In this document: positions 1 to 9,900 of the stretch, piece by piece
Layout: the number at the start of each line of letters is the position of its first letter
Position numbering within the stretch: position 1 is the stretch's first letter
Assembly: GCA_035412805.1 (NCBI GenBank)
Contig: DAONVO010000054.1
Coordinates: 1 to 15,030 of the forward strand
Direction: 5' to 3'
DNA: 15,030 nucleotides
Source: DTU018 sp029550685
Lineage (GTDB): Bacteria > Bacillota > Syntrophomonadia > Syntrophomonadales > Syntrophomonadaceae
Made by a program: the position numbers and the translations under genes
The notes under the pieces: model-generated
The model's input: only the letters and a program-made list of their open reading frames with translations
Told to the model about the DNA's origin: nothing
The model's database searches: none

Positions 1-34
1 GTGGCTTGGTCCTCTCGAATTTTGCCTTTGCCAT
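1..34 (-). CDS. tuf: Elongation factor Tu, 5' fragment (second tuf copy)
   Basis: Only the first 11 codons are inside the window; they read MAKAKFERTKP, the standard EF-Tu N-terminus. EF-Tu is the cytoplasmic GTPase that brings aminoacyl-tRNA to the ribosomal A site. An AAAGGTGA ribosome binding site lies about 8 nt before the ATG. The gene follows fusA after 41 bp with no terminator between, so it should be the last or a late gene of the str operon. A second tuf gene ends at the right edge of the window. The identification is firm because both the sequence and the position after fusA fit. Confidence 0.93.
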   Translation of the reverse strand, partial: MAKAKFERTKP

Positions 35-75
35 CTGTTCTCACCTTTCCTTTCCTTAATTCATCTGCCTTGTGA

Positions 76-2151
76 TTAAACTGGCAGGCCGTACCGCCTG
101 GCAATGATTTCCTTGCTTCGTGACTCTGGTACCTGGGCAAAATTCTTAATATTCATGGAGAAACTTGCCCGGCCCTGGCTGGCTGACCGTAAACTAGTGG
201 CATAGCCAAAGGTCTCAGCCAAAGGCACCGTACCCTTGATAATCTTGCTTTCCCGGTTCTCTTCCAGGGCTACAACACGCCCTCGTCTGGAATTCAAATC
301 AGCAATGACATCTCCCACATATTCTTCTGGCGATACAATCTCGATGTCCATGATCGGCTCCAGCAGCACTGGGTCTCCTTTACTCAGCAATTCCTTTACT
401 CCCATGCTGGCCGCTACCTTGAAAGCCATTTCGGAAGAGTCAACTTCATGATATGACCCTCCTACCAGACTGATTTCAATGTCGTCTACAGCATAACCGG
501 CCAGTATACCAGCCTGTAAAGCCTCCATGACTCCAATTTCTACCGCCGAGATGAATTCTTTGGGTATGACATCACCACTCAATCTATTAACAAATCGTTT
601 GCCCTCACCTTCGGCCAGAGGAATTGCTTCCAGAATAACATGGGCAAATTGGCCTCTGCCTCCGGCCTGCTTTTCAAAACGTGATTCGGTACGTGCTTTG
701 CTGCGAATGGTCTCTTTATATGAGACCTGAGGCCGGCCTATATTGGCATTAACCTTAAATTCCCTCACCAGACGATCAATTATGACCTCCAGGTGAAGCT
801 CTCCCATTCCGGAAATAATAATCTGGCCAGACTCCTCATCAATTCTGGTCCGGAAGGTAGGATCTTCTTCCGCCAACCTTTTCAGGCTATCGCCAATGCG
901 ATCCTGATCCGCTTTGGTCTTAGGCTCAATGGCCACATCAACTACCGGCTCAGGAAAGGTCATGCTCTCCAGAATGATGGGCTGATCTTCACTGCACAGG
1001 GTATCTCCGGTTACAGTATCCTTAAGACCTACTCCGGCTACAATTTCACCTGCAAAAACCTCGTCGATTTCTTCCCTGTGGTTCGCGTGCATTCTCAATA
1101 TTTTAGTTATGCGTTCCCGGTGTCCTTTACGGCTGTTGTAAACCTGGGCTCCGGATTTAAGAGATCCCGAGTAAACACGAAAATATGTTAGTTTCCCTAC
1201 ATAAGGATCAACAGCGACCTTAAAGGCCAGCGCACTCAGGGGTTCGTCAATACTCGTATGGCGAATCTTCTCTTCTCCGGTTAAGGGGTCAACTCCGGTT
1301 ACCGCCTCAATGTCCAGTGGTGAGGGCAAATATCTGACCACTGCATCCAGGAGCATCTGCACGCCTTTGTTCTTAAAGGAAGAGCCACATAATACTGGAA
1401 CCACCAAATTCTTTACGGTCAATTCCCGCAGGGACCTATAAATCTCCTCGGTGGCAATGGGCCCACCCTCCAAGTACAATTCCAGGATGCGGTCATCATA
1501 AACTGATAACCGATCCAATATATTAATCCGGTATTCCTCGGCCAGTTCGGCTTCCTCGGGAGTAAGCTCCCGCTGGGTATAGACTTCTCCCAACTCATCT
1601 TCATAGATATAAGCCTTGAGTTCTACCAGATCAATAACACCAACAAAACTATCTTCGGCACCGATGGGAAGCTGCACAGGAAGCGCTTCGCTGCCCAGCA
1701 TATCTTTGATCATGTTGACCACTCGTAAAAAATCAGCGCCGATGCGGTCCATTTTATTAACATAAGCTATCCGGGGAATATGGTACCGGTCAGCCTGTCT
1801 CCAGACTGTTTCCGATTGGGGCTGCACCCCTGCCACTGCACAAAATATGCCGATGGCTCCATCAAGTATACGCAGTGACCGTTCTACCTCGACTGTAAAG
1901 TCCACATGCCCGGGCGTGTCGATAATATTTATTACACAATCCTTCCACAGGCAGGTAGTAGCTGCGGAGGTAATAGTTATACCCCGCTCCTGCTCCTGGC
2001 TCATCCAGTCCATGGTTGCGGTACCTTTATCAACCTCACCAATACGATGGACTTTGCCGGTATAGTACAAAAACCTTTCGGTAGTGGTGGTTTTACCGGC
2101 ATCAATATGAGCCATAATGCCAATGTTTCGTATTCGGGATAAGTCAGTCAT
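76..2151 (-). CDS. fusA: Translation elongation factor G (EF-G)
   Basis: EF-G is the GTPase that drives ribosome translocation and, with RRF, ribosome recycling. The 691-residue length is normal. The G domain motifs are visible: P-loop AHIDAGKT at residues 14-21, RGITI at 56-60, DTPGH at 78-82 with the catalytic-type His82, and NKMD at 132-135. Domains II to V follow, with the domain IV/V region ending near SRSKEIIARRYGLPV. The ATG has an AAAGGAAG ribosome binding site 9 nt upstream and lies 23 bp after rpsG. It belongs to the L7Ae-rpsL-rpsG-fusA-tuf operon. No truncation or missing motif is seen, and it has the canonical residues of the housekeeping EF-G rather than a paralogue such as a tetracycline-protection protein. 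Confidence 0.98.
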   Translation of the reverse strand: MTDLSRIRNIGIMAHIDAGKTTTTERFLYYTGKVHRIGEVDKGTATMDWMSQEQERGITITSAATTCLWKDCVINIIDTPGHVDFTVEVERSLRILDGAIGIFCAVAGVQPQSETVWRQADRYHIPRIAYVNKMDRIGADFLRVVNMIKDMLGSEALPVQLPIGAEDSFVGVIDLVELKAYIYEDELGEVYTQRELTPEEAELAEEYRINILDRLSVYDDRILELYLEGGPIATEEIYRSLRELTVKNLVVPVLCGSSFKNKGVQMLLDAVVRYLPSPLDIEAVTGVDPLTGEEKIRHTSIDEPLSALAFKVAVDPYVGKLTYFRVYSGSLKSGAQVYNSRKGHRERITKILRMHANHREEIDEVFAGEIVAGVGLKDTVTGDTLCSEDQPIILESMTFPEPVVDVAIEPKTKADQDRIGDSLKRLAEEDPTFRTRIDEESGQIIISGMGELHLEVIIDRLVREFKVNANIGRPQVSYKETIRSKARTESRFEKQAGGRGQFAHVILEAIPLAEGEGKRFVNRLSGDVIPKEFISAVEIGVMEALQAGILAGYAVDDIEISLVGGSYHEVDSSEMAFKVAASMGVKELLSKGDPVLLEPIMDIEIVSPEEYVGDVIADLNSRRGRVVALEENRESKIIKGTVPLAETFGYATSLRSASQGRASFSMNIKNFAQVPESRSKEIIARRYGLPV

Positions 2152-2174
2152 GCGTTATTACTTCCTTTAACCGC

Positions 2175-2645
2175 TTACCAGCGATAATGAGCAAACGCCC
2201 GGTTGGCTTCCGCCATCTTATGGGTATCTTCTTTCTTCTTAACAGCTCCGCCAGTACCATTATAGGCATCCATAATTTCGCCCGCTAAGCGTTCAGCCAT
2301 AGTTTTCTCGCCCCGGTTACGGGCATAGCTAACCAGCCAGCGAATGGCCAGGGTCTGGCGCCGGTCAGGACGAACTTCTATAGGTACCTGATAGTTAGCA
2401 CCGCCAACCCGCCGAGCACGAACTTCAACCAATGGAGTTATGTTCTTCATGGCCTGTTCAAACACTTCCATCGGGTCCTTGTTCATCTTCTTTTCAACAA
2501 TTTCAAATGCTCCGTAACAGATACGTTCTGCTAGGCTTTTCTTGCCATCCCACATTACCTGATTAACCAGTTTGGTAAAAACCCGACTGTTATAAATGGG
2601 ATCCGGCAGTACGTCTCTTTTAGGTACAGGCCCTTTTCTAGGCAT
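2175..2645 (-). CDS. rpsG: 30S ribosomal protein S7 (uS7)
   Basis: S7 nucleates assembly of the 30S head by binding the 3' major domain of 16S rRNA and lies near the E site and mRNA exit. The 156-residue length is standard for bacteria. The N-terminus MPRKGPVPKRDVLPDP and the block RRVGGANYQVPIEVRPDRR (residues about 78-96) are diagnostic, as is the C-terminal AEANRAFAHYRW. The ATG is preceded by GGAAGGAGG at good spacing. It is 14 bp after rpsL and 23 bp before fusA, so translation is probably coupled. In E. coli S7 represses its own operon, but no E. coli-like S12-S7 spacer structure is possible in a 14-bp gap, so regulation here must differ. Confidence 0.98.
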   Translation of the reverse strand: MPRKGPVPKRDVLPDPIYNSRVFTKLVNQVMWDGKKSLAERICYGAFEIVEKKMNKDPMEVFEQAMKNITPLVEVRARRVGGANYQVPIEVRPDRRQTLAIRWLVSYARNRGEKTMAERLAGEIMDAYNGTGGAVKKKEDTHKMAEANRAFAHYRW

Positions 2646-2659
2646 GAGTTGCCTCCTTC

Positions 2660-3037
2660 CTACTTCTTCTTGGGTCGTTTGGCACCATACTTAGAGCGAC
2701 CCTGTTGACGATTCTGAACTCCGGATGCATCCAGAGTACCGCGTATAATATGGTAGCGAACACCCGGTAAATCTTTAACACGACCTCCCCGTATAAGAAC
2801 CACAGAGTGCTCCTGAAGGTTATGGCCAATTCCTGGAATATAAGCAGTAACCTCAATTCCATTGACCAATCTAACACGAGCTATTTTACGTAATGCCGAG
2901 TTCGGCTTTTTCGGGGTGGTGGTGTAAACACGGGTACACACACCGCGCTTCTGCGGGCTGTTTTTCAAAGCAGGAGCGGTGGATTTTTTTTCAATCTTTT
3001 CACGTCCTTTGCGGACCAGCTGGTTGATTGTTGGCAT
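2660..3037 (-). CDS. rpsL: 30S ribosomal protein S12 (uS12)
   Basis: S12 sits at the decoding centre of the 30S subunit and affects accuracy of tRNA selection. The protein has 125 residues, near the usual bacterial length and shorter than Bacillus S12. The start MPTINQLVRKGR, the loop TPKKPNS (41-47) and GGRVKDLPGVRYH (84-96) are all present. Both lysines whose change classically gives streptomycin resistance (Lys43 and Lys88) are in the wild-type state, and Asp89, the site methylthiolated by RimO in many bacteria, is conserved. AAGGAGGTG precedes the ATG. The gene is 21 bp downstream of the L7Ae-type gene and 14 bp before rpsG. Confidence 0.98.
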   Translation of the reverse strand: MPTINQLVRKGREKIEKKSTAPALKNSPQKRGVCTRVYTTTPKKPNSALRKIARVRLVNGIEVTAYIPGIGHNLQEHSVVLIRGGRVKDLPGVRYHIIRGTLDASGVQNRQQGRSKYGAKRPKKK

Positions 3038-3058
3038 TTAGTGCACCTCCTTCCCCGG

Positions 3059-3310
3059 TTATTGACTATGAACTAATGCCACGGCTGCTGCGCCCACTTC
3101 TATACCACTGGCTTTACCCAGGCTTTCCATTGTGTCCACCATGACTACGTCAATACCCTTTTGGTGACACAATTGGCGAATAGGTTCGGTAATGTGGGAC
3201 TCTGCATCCCGAGCTAGATAGACTTTGTAAACCTGCCCTTTAGCTATGGCTTTGTTCACCTGTTTGGTGCCGATCACCTTGGCGTGGTCTCGGATCTCCC
3301 TGAGCGGCAC
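3059..3310 (-). CDS. rplGB: L7Ae-type ribosome-associated / K-turn-binding protein (YbxF-like)
   Basis: This 83-residue protein belongs to the eL8/L7Ae/L30e fold family. In Bacillus the orthologue (YbxF, also named RplGB) sits at this same place before rpsL and binds kink-turn RNA; its exact cell role is unclear. Visible family features are GTKQVNKAIAKG (13-24), the VYLARDAE strand (30-37) and the C-terminal SLGKASGIEVGAAAVAL (63-79), which in the family contacts the K-turn. Translation starts at GTG, set by GAGGAGGGTGA just upstream. It is the first gene after a strong candidate promoter that follows rpoC, so it leads the str operon. The family call is secure; the molecular role is from knowledge of relatives. 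Confidence 0.93.
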   Translation of the reverse strand: MPLREIRDHAKVIGTKQVNKAIAKGQVYKVYLARDAESHITEPIRQLCHQKGIDVVMVDTMESLGKASGIEVGAAAVALVHSQ

Positions 3311-3378
3311 TATTCACCCTCCTCTGGGTTAATATAGTTCATAATATAAACAGCACCTTATTTTCCACGCACTTAAAC

Positions 3379-3407
3379 ATTTTAGCACCTGGCATAACCA
3401 TCGTCAA
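3379..3407 (-). promoter_or_regulatory. Candidate sigma-A promoter of the L7Ae-rpsL-rpsG-fusA-tuf operon
   Basis: The minus strand reads TTGACG (3402-3407), a 17-bp spacer, then TAAAAT (3379-3384), with TGC directly before the -10 as an extended -10. Both hexamers match the consensus at 5 of 6 positions. The -35 begins 9 bp after the rpoC stop codon, and the start site would fall near 3372, giving a leader of about 60 nt before the GTG of the L7Ae gene. No terminator is visible between rpoC and this promoter, so read-through from rpoBC is also possible. Confidence 0.72.
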
Positions 3408-3416
3408 ACCCTTTGT

Positions 3417-6400
3417 TTATTCTGCAGCTGTTTCCTCAGTTATTTCCTGATCTTCCCGGAAAGTGATGTTTTTATAAACCGGGTATCCGGTACCGGCCGG
3501 GATCAGTTTGCCAATGATAACATTCTCTTTCAACCCGATAAGATGGTCCACCTTGCCTTTGATGGCGGCCTCGGTCAAGACTTTGGTAGTCTCCTGGAAA
3601 GAGGCAGCCGACAGGAAGGAATCGGTATTCAGTGATGCTTTGGTAATTCCCAACAGCATTGGGGAACAAACCGCTGGTCTCACATTCTGGGCAATGGCAT
3701 TATAGTTTTCATCCTCGAAAACAGATATGTCCACGAAAGCGCCGGGTAATAATGAGGTATCTCCAGGATCTTCGATTTTAACTTTCTTAAGCATCTGTCT
3801 GATCATTATCTCAATATGCTTGTCGCTTATGTCTACGCCCTGAGAGCGGTACACCTTTTGAACTTCCTGGAGAAGATAGCGCTGGACCTCCTGCAGCCCC
3901 TTGGTTTTAAGAATATCATGGGGATTAAGAGGGCCTTCCGTTAAAGCATCACCAATCTCTACATAATCGTTTTCCTGAACCTTGAGCCGGGATCCGTAAT
4001 GGACCGGATAAGATCCCAAGACCTCGCCGCCATCGCTTAAGATTTCTATCTCGCGGCGGCCTTTGTTTTCGGTAAAGTGCACATATCCGGATGTTTCCGC
4101 TACCAAGGCCTGCCCTTTAGGCTTGCGAACCTCGAATAATTCTTCGACTCGAGGTAAACCGCGGGTTATGTCATCACCAGCTACACCGCCGGTGTGGAAA
4201 GTACGCATGGTCAGCTGAGTACCAGGCTCGCCGATGGATTGAGCCGCCAGGGTTCCTACTGCTTCACCGATTTCCACATTATAGCCGGTAGCCAGATTGC
4301 GTCCATAGCATTTACGGCATACTCCATGCCGGGTTTTGCAGGTTAATACGGAACGGATTTTAACTCTTTCGATACCAGCCCGTTCAATAGCATAACCAGT
4401 ATCGTCGTCAATCATTTGATTTTCTTCTACCAGCACTTCACCGGTTTCGGGATGAACAATGGTATCCAGGGACACCCGGCCAATAATACGCTGGTGGAGC
4501 GGCTCGATCAACTGGGAACCTTCCATGATCTTTTCCACCCAGATTCCTTCCACGGATTCACAGTCCTCTTCCCGGACAATTACATCCTGGGAGACATCGA
4601 CCAAACGCCGGGTCAGGTAACCAGAGTCTGCGGTTCTCAAAGCCGTATCAGCCAGACCTTTGCGGGCGCCGTGGGTGGATATAAAGTACTCCAGAACGGT
4701 TAGCCCTTCACGGAAATTAGCCTTAATGGGCAGGTCAATAATTTTTCCGCTGGGGTCGGCCATCAAACCGCGCATACCGGCTAACTGTCTTATCTGCTGG
4801 AAGTTTCCGCGGGCACCGGAGGTGGCCATCATATAAACCGGGTTTTCTTCGCTCAATGACTGTTTAAGGGCTTCAGTAACATCTTCGGTAGCCTGATTCC
4901 AAATATCCACTACCTGGGCATGGCGTTCCTCATCGGTGATCAAGCCCACCTGGTAATCCTGCTCTATGCTTTCTACAGCTTTATCGGCTTCTGCCAGTAT
5001 CCGGGCTTTGGCTGCCGGTGGTTCGAAATCGGTTACCCCAACGGTTATCCCGGCCCGGGTACTGAACTTGTATCCCAGCCTTTTAATACCATCCAGCATA
5101 ACCGCGGTTTTGGCATTGCCCTCCAAACGATAACAATCGTAAACAATGTTGCCCAGTTTCTTTTTATCTATTACTTCATTAAAGAAGCCCAACCGGTCAG
5201 GAATTATCTCGTTGAAAATTACCCGGCCTACGGAGGTCTCCACTATCTGCAGAGAAGATTTGCTGCCATCAGGCTGGGGCAGCTGCATACGCACCCTTAT
5301 CTTGTCATGCAGCTTGATATGACCAAGCTCATAAGCCATTTGAGCTTCTTCCGGGCTGGCAAAGGCTTTAGGATGTTCATTTTCCCAATCTTCCTTGCTC
5401 ATATAAGTTAGGTAATAAACCCCGATAACCATGTCCTGGGTGGGGGTTACTACCGGTTTACCGTCTTTGGGATTAAGTATATTATTGCTGGCCAGCATCA
5501 ACAGCCGGGCTTCAGTCTGAGCTTCTGCGGACAGGGGAACATGAACCGCCATCTGGTCACCGTCGAAGTCAGCATTATAGGCAGTACATACTAAGGGATG
5601 AAGCTGCAGGGCCCGCCCTTCCACCAGTACCGGCTCGAAAGCCTGGATACCTAGCCGGTGCAGGGTGGGAGCCCGGTTCAACAGTACCGGATGCTCCTGG
5701 ATTACATCTTCCAGGATATCCCACACTTCTTCCCGACCACGTTCCACCATCTTTTTAGCGCTCTTTATATTAGATGCGATTCCGCGATCTACCAGCTTTT
5801 TCATTACAAAAGGCTTAAACAGCTCCAAAGCCATTTCTTTGGGAAGCCCGCACTGGTGCATTTTCAAATTTGGCCCTACCACAATAACTGACCGGCCGGA
5901 GTAGTCAACGCGCTTACCCAGCAAGTTCTGGCGGAAACGGCCTTGTTTACCTTTGAGCATATCACTCAGGGATTTCAGTGGCCGGTTACCCGGACCGGTA
6001 ACCGGGCGTCCGCGCCGTCCGTTGTCAATCAGAGCATCTACAGCCTCCTGCAGCATCCTTTTTTCATTGCGGACGATGATATCAGGAGCTCCCAGGTCCA
6101 ACAATCGCTTTAAGCGGTTATTGCGGTTGATCACCCGGCGATACAGGTCATTCAAATCGGAAGTAGCGAAACGTCCCCCATCCAACTGAACCATCGGGCG
6201 CAGTTCGGGAGGAATAACCGGCAGTACATCCATTATCATCCACTGGGGATCATTGCCGGACAAACGGAAGGCCTCTACCACTTCCAAGCGCTTGATAGCC
6301 CTGCTTTTTCTCTGCCCAGTGGTAGTAGCTACTTCCTCTTTCAGCTCAGCGGACATGCTCTCCAGGTCGATTTCCGCCAGCAGGGCTTTAATCGCTTCTG

Positions 6401-6914
6401 CTCCTATGCCCGCTACAAAGCTGTCGCCATAGCGTTCCCGGTTCTCCCGGTATTCTCTTTCATTAAGCAGCTGTTTTTTAAGCAGGGGGGTATCCCCTGG
6501 ATCGATGACTATATAATTAACAAAATAGATGACCTTTTCCAAAACTTTGGGGGACATGTCCAGCAGCAATCCCATGCGGCTGGGAATTCCCTTCAGGTAC
6601 CAAATATGACAAACCGGAGCAGCCAGTTCAATATGTCCCATGCGTTCCCGTCTTACCTTGGAGGTAGTAACTTCCACTCCACAGCGGTCACAGACGATAC
6701 CGCGATGCCTTACCCGCTTGTACTTTCCGCAGTGACATTCCCAGTCTTTTACCGGACCGAAAATTTTCTCACAGAACAGTCCTTCTTTTTCGGGGCGCAG
6801 GGTTCGGTAGTTTATAGTCTCCGGTTTCTTGACCTCACCACTACTCCAGGAGCGAATCTGCTCCGGAGAAGCCAGGGATATTTTTATCCTTTCAAAGTTA
6901 TTTACGTCTAACAA
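3417..6914 (-). CDS. rpoC: DNA-directed RNA polymerase subunit beta'
   Basis: Beta' forms half of the RNA polymerase active-site cleft. The chosen TTG start gives 1165 residues beginning LDVNNFERIKISLASPEQIR, which matches the Bacillus start; GGAAGGGAG lies upstream of it, and an earlier in-frame ATG at 6995 would overlap rpoB without a ribosome binding site. The N-terminal zinc site has Cys60, Cys62, Cys75 and Cys78. The catalytic loop NADFDGD spans 447-453, with Mg-binding Asp449, Asp451 and Asp453. The second zinc site is Cys785, Cys859, Cys866 and Cys869. The trigger-loop region GEPGTQLTMRTFHTGG follows. There is no large insertion in the trigger loop, unlike proteobacteria. It starts 52 bp after rpoB and is co-transcribed with it. 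Confidence 0.98.
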   Translation of the reverse strand: MLDVNNFERIKISLASPEQIRSWSSGEVKKPETINYRTLRPEKEGLFCEKIFGPVKDWECHCGKYKRVRHRGIVCDRCGVEVTTSKVRRERMGHIELAAPVCHIWYLKGIPSRMGLLLDMSPKVLEKVIYFVNYIVIDPGDTPLLKKQLLNEREYRENRERYGDSFVAGIGAEAIKALLAEIDLESMSAELKEEVATTTGQRKSRAIKRLEVVEAFRLSGNDPQWMIMDVLPVIPPELRPMVQLDGGRFATSDLNDLYRRVINRNNRLKRLLDLGAPDIIVRNEKRMLQEAVDALIDNGRRGRPVTGPGNRPLKSLSDMLKGKQGRFRQNLLGKRVDYSGRSVIVVGPNLKMHQCGLPKEMALELFKPFVMKKLVDRGIASNIKSAKKMVERGREEVWDILEDVIQEHPVLLNRAPTLHRLGIQAFEPVLVEGRALQLHPLVCTAYNADFDGDQMAVHVPLSAEAQTEARLLMLASNNILNPKDGKPVVTPTQDMVIGVYYLTYMSKEDWENEHPKAFASPEEAQMAYELGHIKLHDKIRVRMQLPQPDGSKSSLQIVETSVGRVIFNEIIPDRLGFFNEVIDKKKLGNIVYDCYRLEGNAKTAVMLDGIKRLGYKFSTRAGITVGVTDFEPPAAKARILAEADKAVESIEQDYQVGLITDEERHAQVVDIWNQATEDVTEALKQSLSEENPVYMMATSGARGNFQQIRQLAGMRGLMADPSGKIIDLPIKANFREGLTVLEYFISTHGARKGLADTALRTADSGYLTRRLVDVSQDVIVREEDCESVEGIWVEKIMEGSQLIEPLHQRIIGRVSLDTIVHPETGEVLVEENQMIDDDTGYAIERAGIERVKIRSVLTCKTRHGVCRKCYGRNLATGYNVEIGEAVGTLAAQSIGEPGTQLTMRTFHTGGVAGDDITRGLPRVEELFEVRKPKGQALVAETSGYVHFTENKGRREIEILSDGGEVLGSYPVHYGSRLKVQENDYVEIGDALTEGPLNPHDILKTKGLQEVQRYLLQEVQKVYRSQGVDISDKHIEIMIRQMLKKVKIEDPGDTSLLPGAFVDISVFEDENYNAIAQNVRPAVCSPMLLGITKASLNTDSFLSAASFQETTKVLTEAAIKGKVDHLIGLKENVIIGKLIPAGTGYPVYKNITFREDQEITEETAAE

Positions 6915-6966
6915 GTCATTCTCTCCCTTCCGATAAGGATGGTCTCCAGTGCTTGTCGACTTACCC

Positions 6967-9900
6967 TCAGCTTTCATCATCTGGGAGCAGGTCATCCATT
7001 TCTTCGTCTAAGGGGTTCTCCAGGTCGGGCTCGACTTCCACCTCTAAATCTAAAGGCTCTTCAGGATCGTCCTCTTCTTCACCTGGATCGTATTCTTCAT
7101 CAATCACCGTAGTTCCATTCTGTTTCCCTCGGGTCACAGCGGTTTCAGGAATATCCAGTCCCAGCTCCTTGGCTTTTTCCTTTTCATTGACTTCATAATC
7201 CATGTCTTGTATTTGTATTTCTTGATTATTATCAGAAAGGACTCTTACATCCAGGGCTAAGCTCTGCAGTTCTTTGATCAAAACCTTGAATCCTTCCGGA
7301 ACACCAGGTTCAGGTATGTTCTCGCCTTTGACGATGGCTTCATAAGTTTTTAACCGGCCTACCACGTCATCGGACTTAACGGTCAGGATTTCCTGCAGGG
7401 TATAGGAAGCACCGTAAGCTTCCAGAGCCCACACTTCCATCTCTCCGAAGCGCTGACCGCCAAACTGCGCTTTCCCGCCCAAAGGCTGCTGGGTGACCAG
7501 TGAATATGGACCTATGGAGCGGGCATGTATCTTGTCATCGACTAAGTGGGCCAGTTTCATCATGTATACATAACCCACCGTAACCTTATGATCAAAGGGT
7601 TCGCCGGTACGCCCGTCATAAAGAACTGCCTTGCCGTCTTCAGGGAGATTGGCTTCCCGCAGCTTGACAAAAATGTCCTCCTCATTGGCACCGTCAAAGA
7701 CCGGTGTGGCTATATGGATGCCGAGGGTTTTGGCTGCCCAGCCCATATGGCATTCCAGAATCTGCCCGATATTCATACGGGATGGCACTCCCAAGGGGTT
7801 TAATACAATTTGTACCGGGGTGCCGTCTTCCAAGAAGGGCATATCTTCTTCCGGCAGTATGCGGGATATAACCCCCTTGTTACCATGGCGTCCAGCCATT
7901 TTGTCTCCTTCGGATATTTTACGCTTCTGGGCAATGTAAACCCGGACCAGCTGGTTGACACCTGGCGGCAGTTCATCGCCTTTCTCCCGGGAAAATCTCT
8001 TGACGGCCACAACCTTACCTGCTTCCCCATGGGGCACCCGCAGGGATGAATCCCTGACTTCGCGGGCTTTTTCTCCAAAAATCGCCCGCAGCAGTCTTTC
8101 TTCCGGAGTCAGTTCGGTTTCGCCTTTAGGAGTTACTTTTCCTACCAGGATATCATCGGGCCGTACCTCAGCACCAACCCGTATTACACCTTGTTCGTCC
8201 AAATTCTTTAACATGTCTTCGGAAACATTGGGAATGTCCCTTGTTATTTCCTCCGGGCCTAATTTGGTGTCCCGGGCCTCACATTCATACTCCTCGATGT
8301 GAATCGATGTAAAAACATCCTCTTTCACCAAATGTTCGGATATCAATATGGCATCTTCGTAGTTGTAGCCTTCCCAGGGCATAAAAGCTACCAGCACATT
8401 ACGTCCCAGAGCCAGTTCACCTTGATCAGTACTGGGCCCATCGGCGATAATCTCATCCGCCTCTATATGGTCGCCAACTCTTACGATAGGACGCTGGTTA
8501 TAACAGGTACCCTGATTGGAGCGCATGAACTTAAGCAGCTGATAGGTCATTTCCGTTCCATCATCATTCTGGACAATGATACGGTCAGCACTAACGGATT
8601 TTACTACTCCCGGCTTTTTGCTGACTACTACAGCGCCAGAATCTTTGGCTGCTTTGTATTCCAGACCGGTTCCTACCAGTGGCGCTTCGGTCTTTATCAA
8701 AGGTACCGCCTGGCGCTGCATGTTGGCGCCCATTAAGGCACGATTGGCATCATCGTTTTCCAGAAATGGAATCAATGAGGTAGCGACACTGAATACCTGT
8801 TTGGGAGAAACGTCCATATAGTCAACGCGATCTATCGGTACCTCCAGTATTTCTTCTCCATAACGAGCTTCTACCCGCTCTCCGATAAAATGACCATTCT
8901 CATCCAGGGGAGCGTTAGCCTGGGCTATTACATAATTCTCTTCTTCATCAGCGGTAAGATATTGAATCTCACCGGTTACCTGGCCTTTTTCCTTATCCAC
9001 CTTGCGATAAGGAGTTTCAATAAAACCGAAATCATTAACCCGGGCAAAGGTAGCCAGTGATCCGATTAATCCTATGTTGGGTCCTTCAGGGGTCTCAATA
9101 GGACAGATACGCCCGTAATGGGAATGGTGTACGTCCCGCACCTGGAATCCGGCCCGCTCTCTGGTCAATCCACCAGGTCCCAAAGCCGACAGACGGCGTT
9201 TGTGAGTCAGCTCTGCCAAGGGGTTGGTCTGATCCATAAACTGGGACAGCTGGGAGCTTCCGAAGAACTCCTTGACGGCCGCGGTAATGGGGCGGATATT
9301 GATTAAAACCTGGGGAGTTAAAGTCTCCACATCATGGATACTCATGCGCTCACGGACTACCCGCTCCATACGTACCAGGCCTGTCCTGAATTGATTCTGC
9401 AGCAACTCTCCTATGGAGCGCAGCCGCCGGTTGCCCAGATGATCTATAACATCAGTTTTTCCCTGGCCATTGATTAGTTTGATTAAATAGCCAATGGTAT
9501 AGGTAATGTCATCAATAGTCAGGTGACGGATTTCCACGGGTATGTTTAGACCTAACTTCTTATTAACTTTATAACGTCCCACAGTGGCCATGTCATAACG
9601 ACGGGGATCGAAAAAGAGATTGTGTAACAACTGTTCCCCGGCATCCTCGGTAGCCATTTCTCCGGGGCGCAGCCGGCGGTAAAACTCAATAAGGGCTTCT
9701 TTCTTATTGGTGGTGGGGTCTTTTTCCAGAGTCTTAATTATAGTTTCATCGCCGTCGTAAAGTTTCATTATATCTTCGTTGGTCTCAAAACCAATGGCAC
9801 GCAACAGTACGGAGACCGGTATTTTTCTGGTTTTGTCGATACGAGTATAGATAACCCCGGCGCTGTCCATTTCCAGTTCAAACCAGGCACCCCGGTTGGG

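Noticed and set aside
2638..2877. 79-codon minus-strand ORF overlapping rpsL
   Set aside because: It is in another frame of rpsL, which is firmly identified, and shows no homology I can recognise.
3339..3380. 13-codon ORF in the leader before the L7Ae-type gene, with AGGTG upstream
   Set aside because: Its ATG overlaps the candidate -10 element, so it would not be on the transcript from that promoter; it could be translated only on read-through from rpoC.
4920..5411. 163-codon ORF on the plus strand inside rpoC
   Set aside because: It lies wholly antisense to conserved RpoC sequence, has no recognisable motif and no convincing ribosome binding site; it is a shadow frame.
6953..7198. Serine-rich 81-codon plus-strand ORF
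   Set aside because: The Ser/Gly repeats are the complement of Asp/Glu codons in the acidic RpoB tail, so the low complexity has a simple explanation.
8299..8736. 145-codon ORF on the plus strand inside rpoB
   Set aside because: Antisense to conserved RpoB sequence, with no known domain or operon context; treated as chance.
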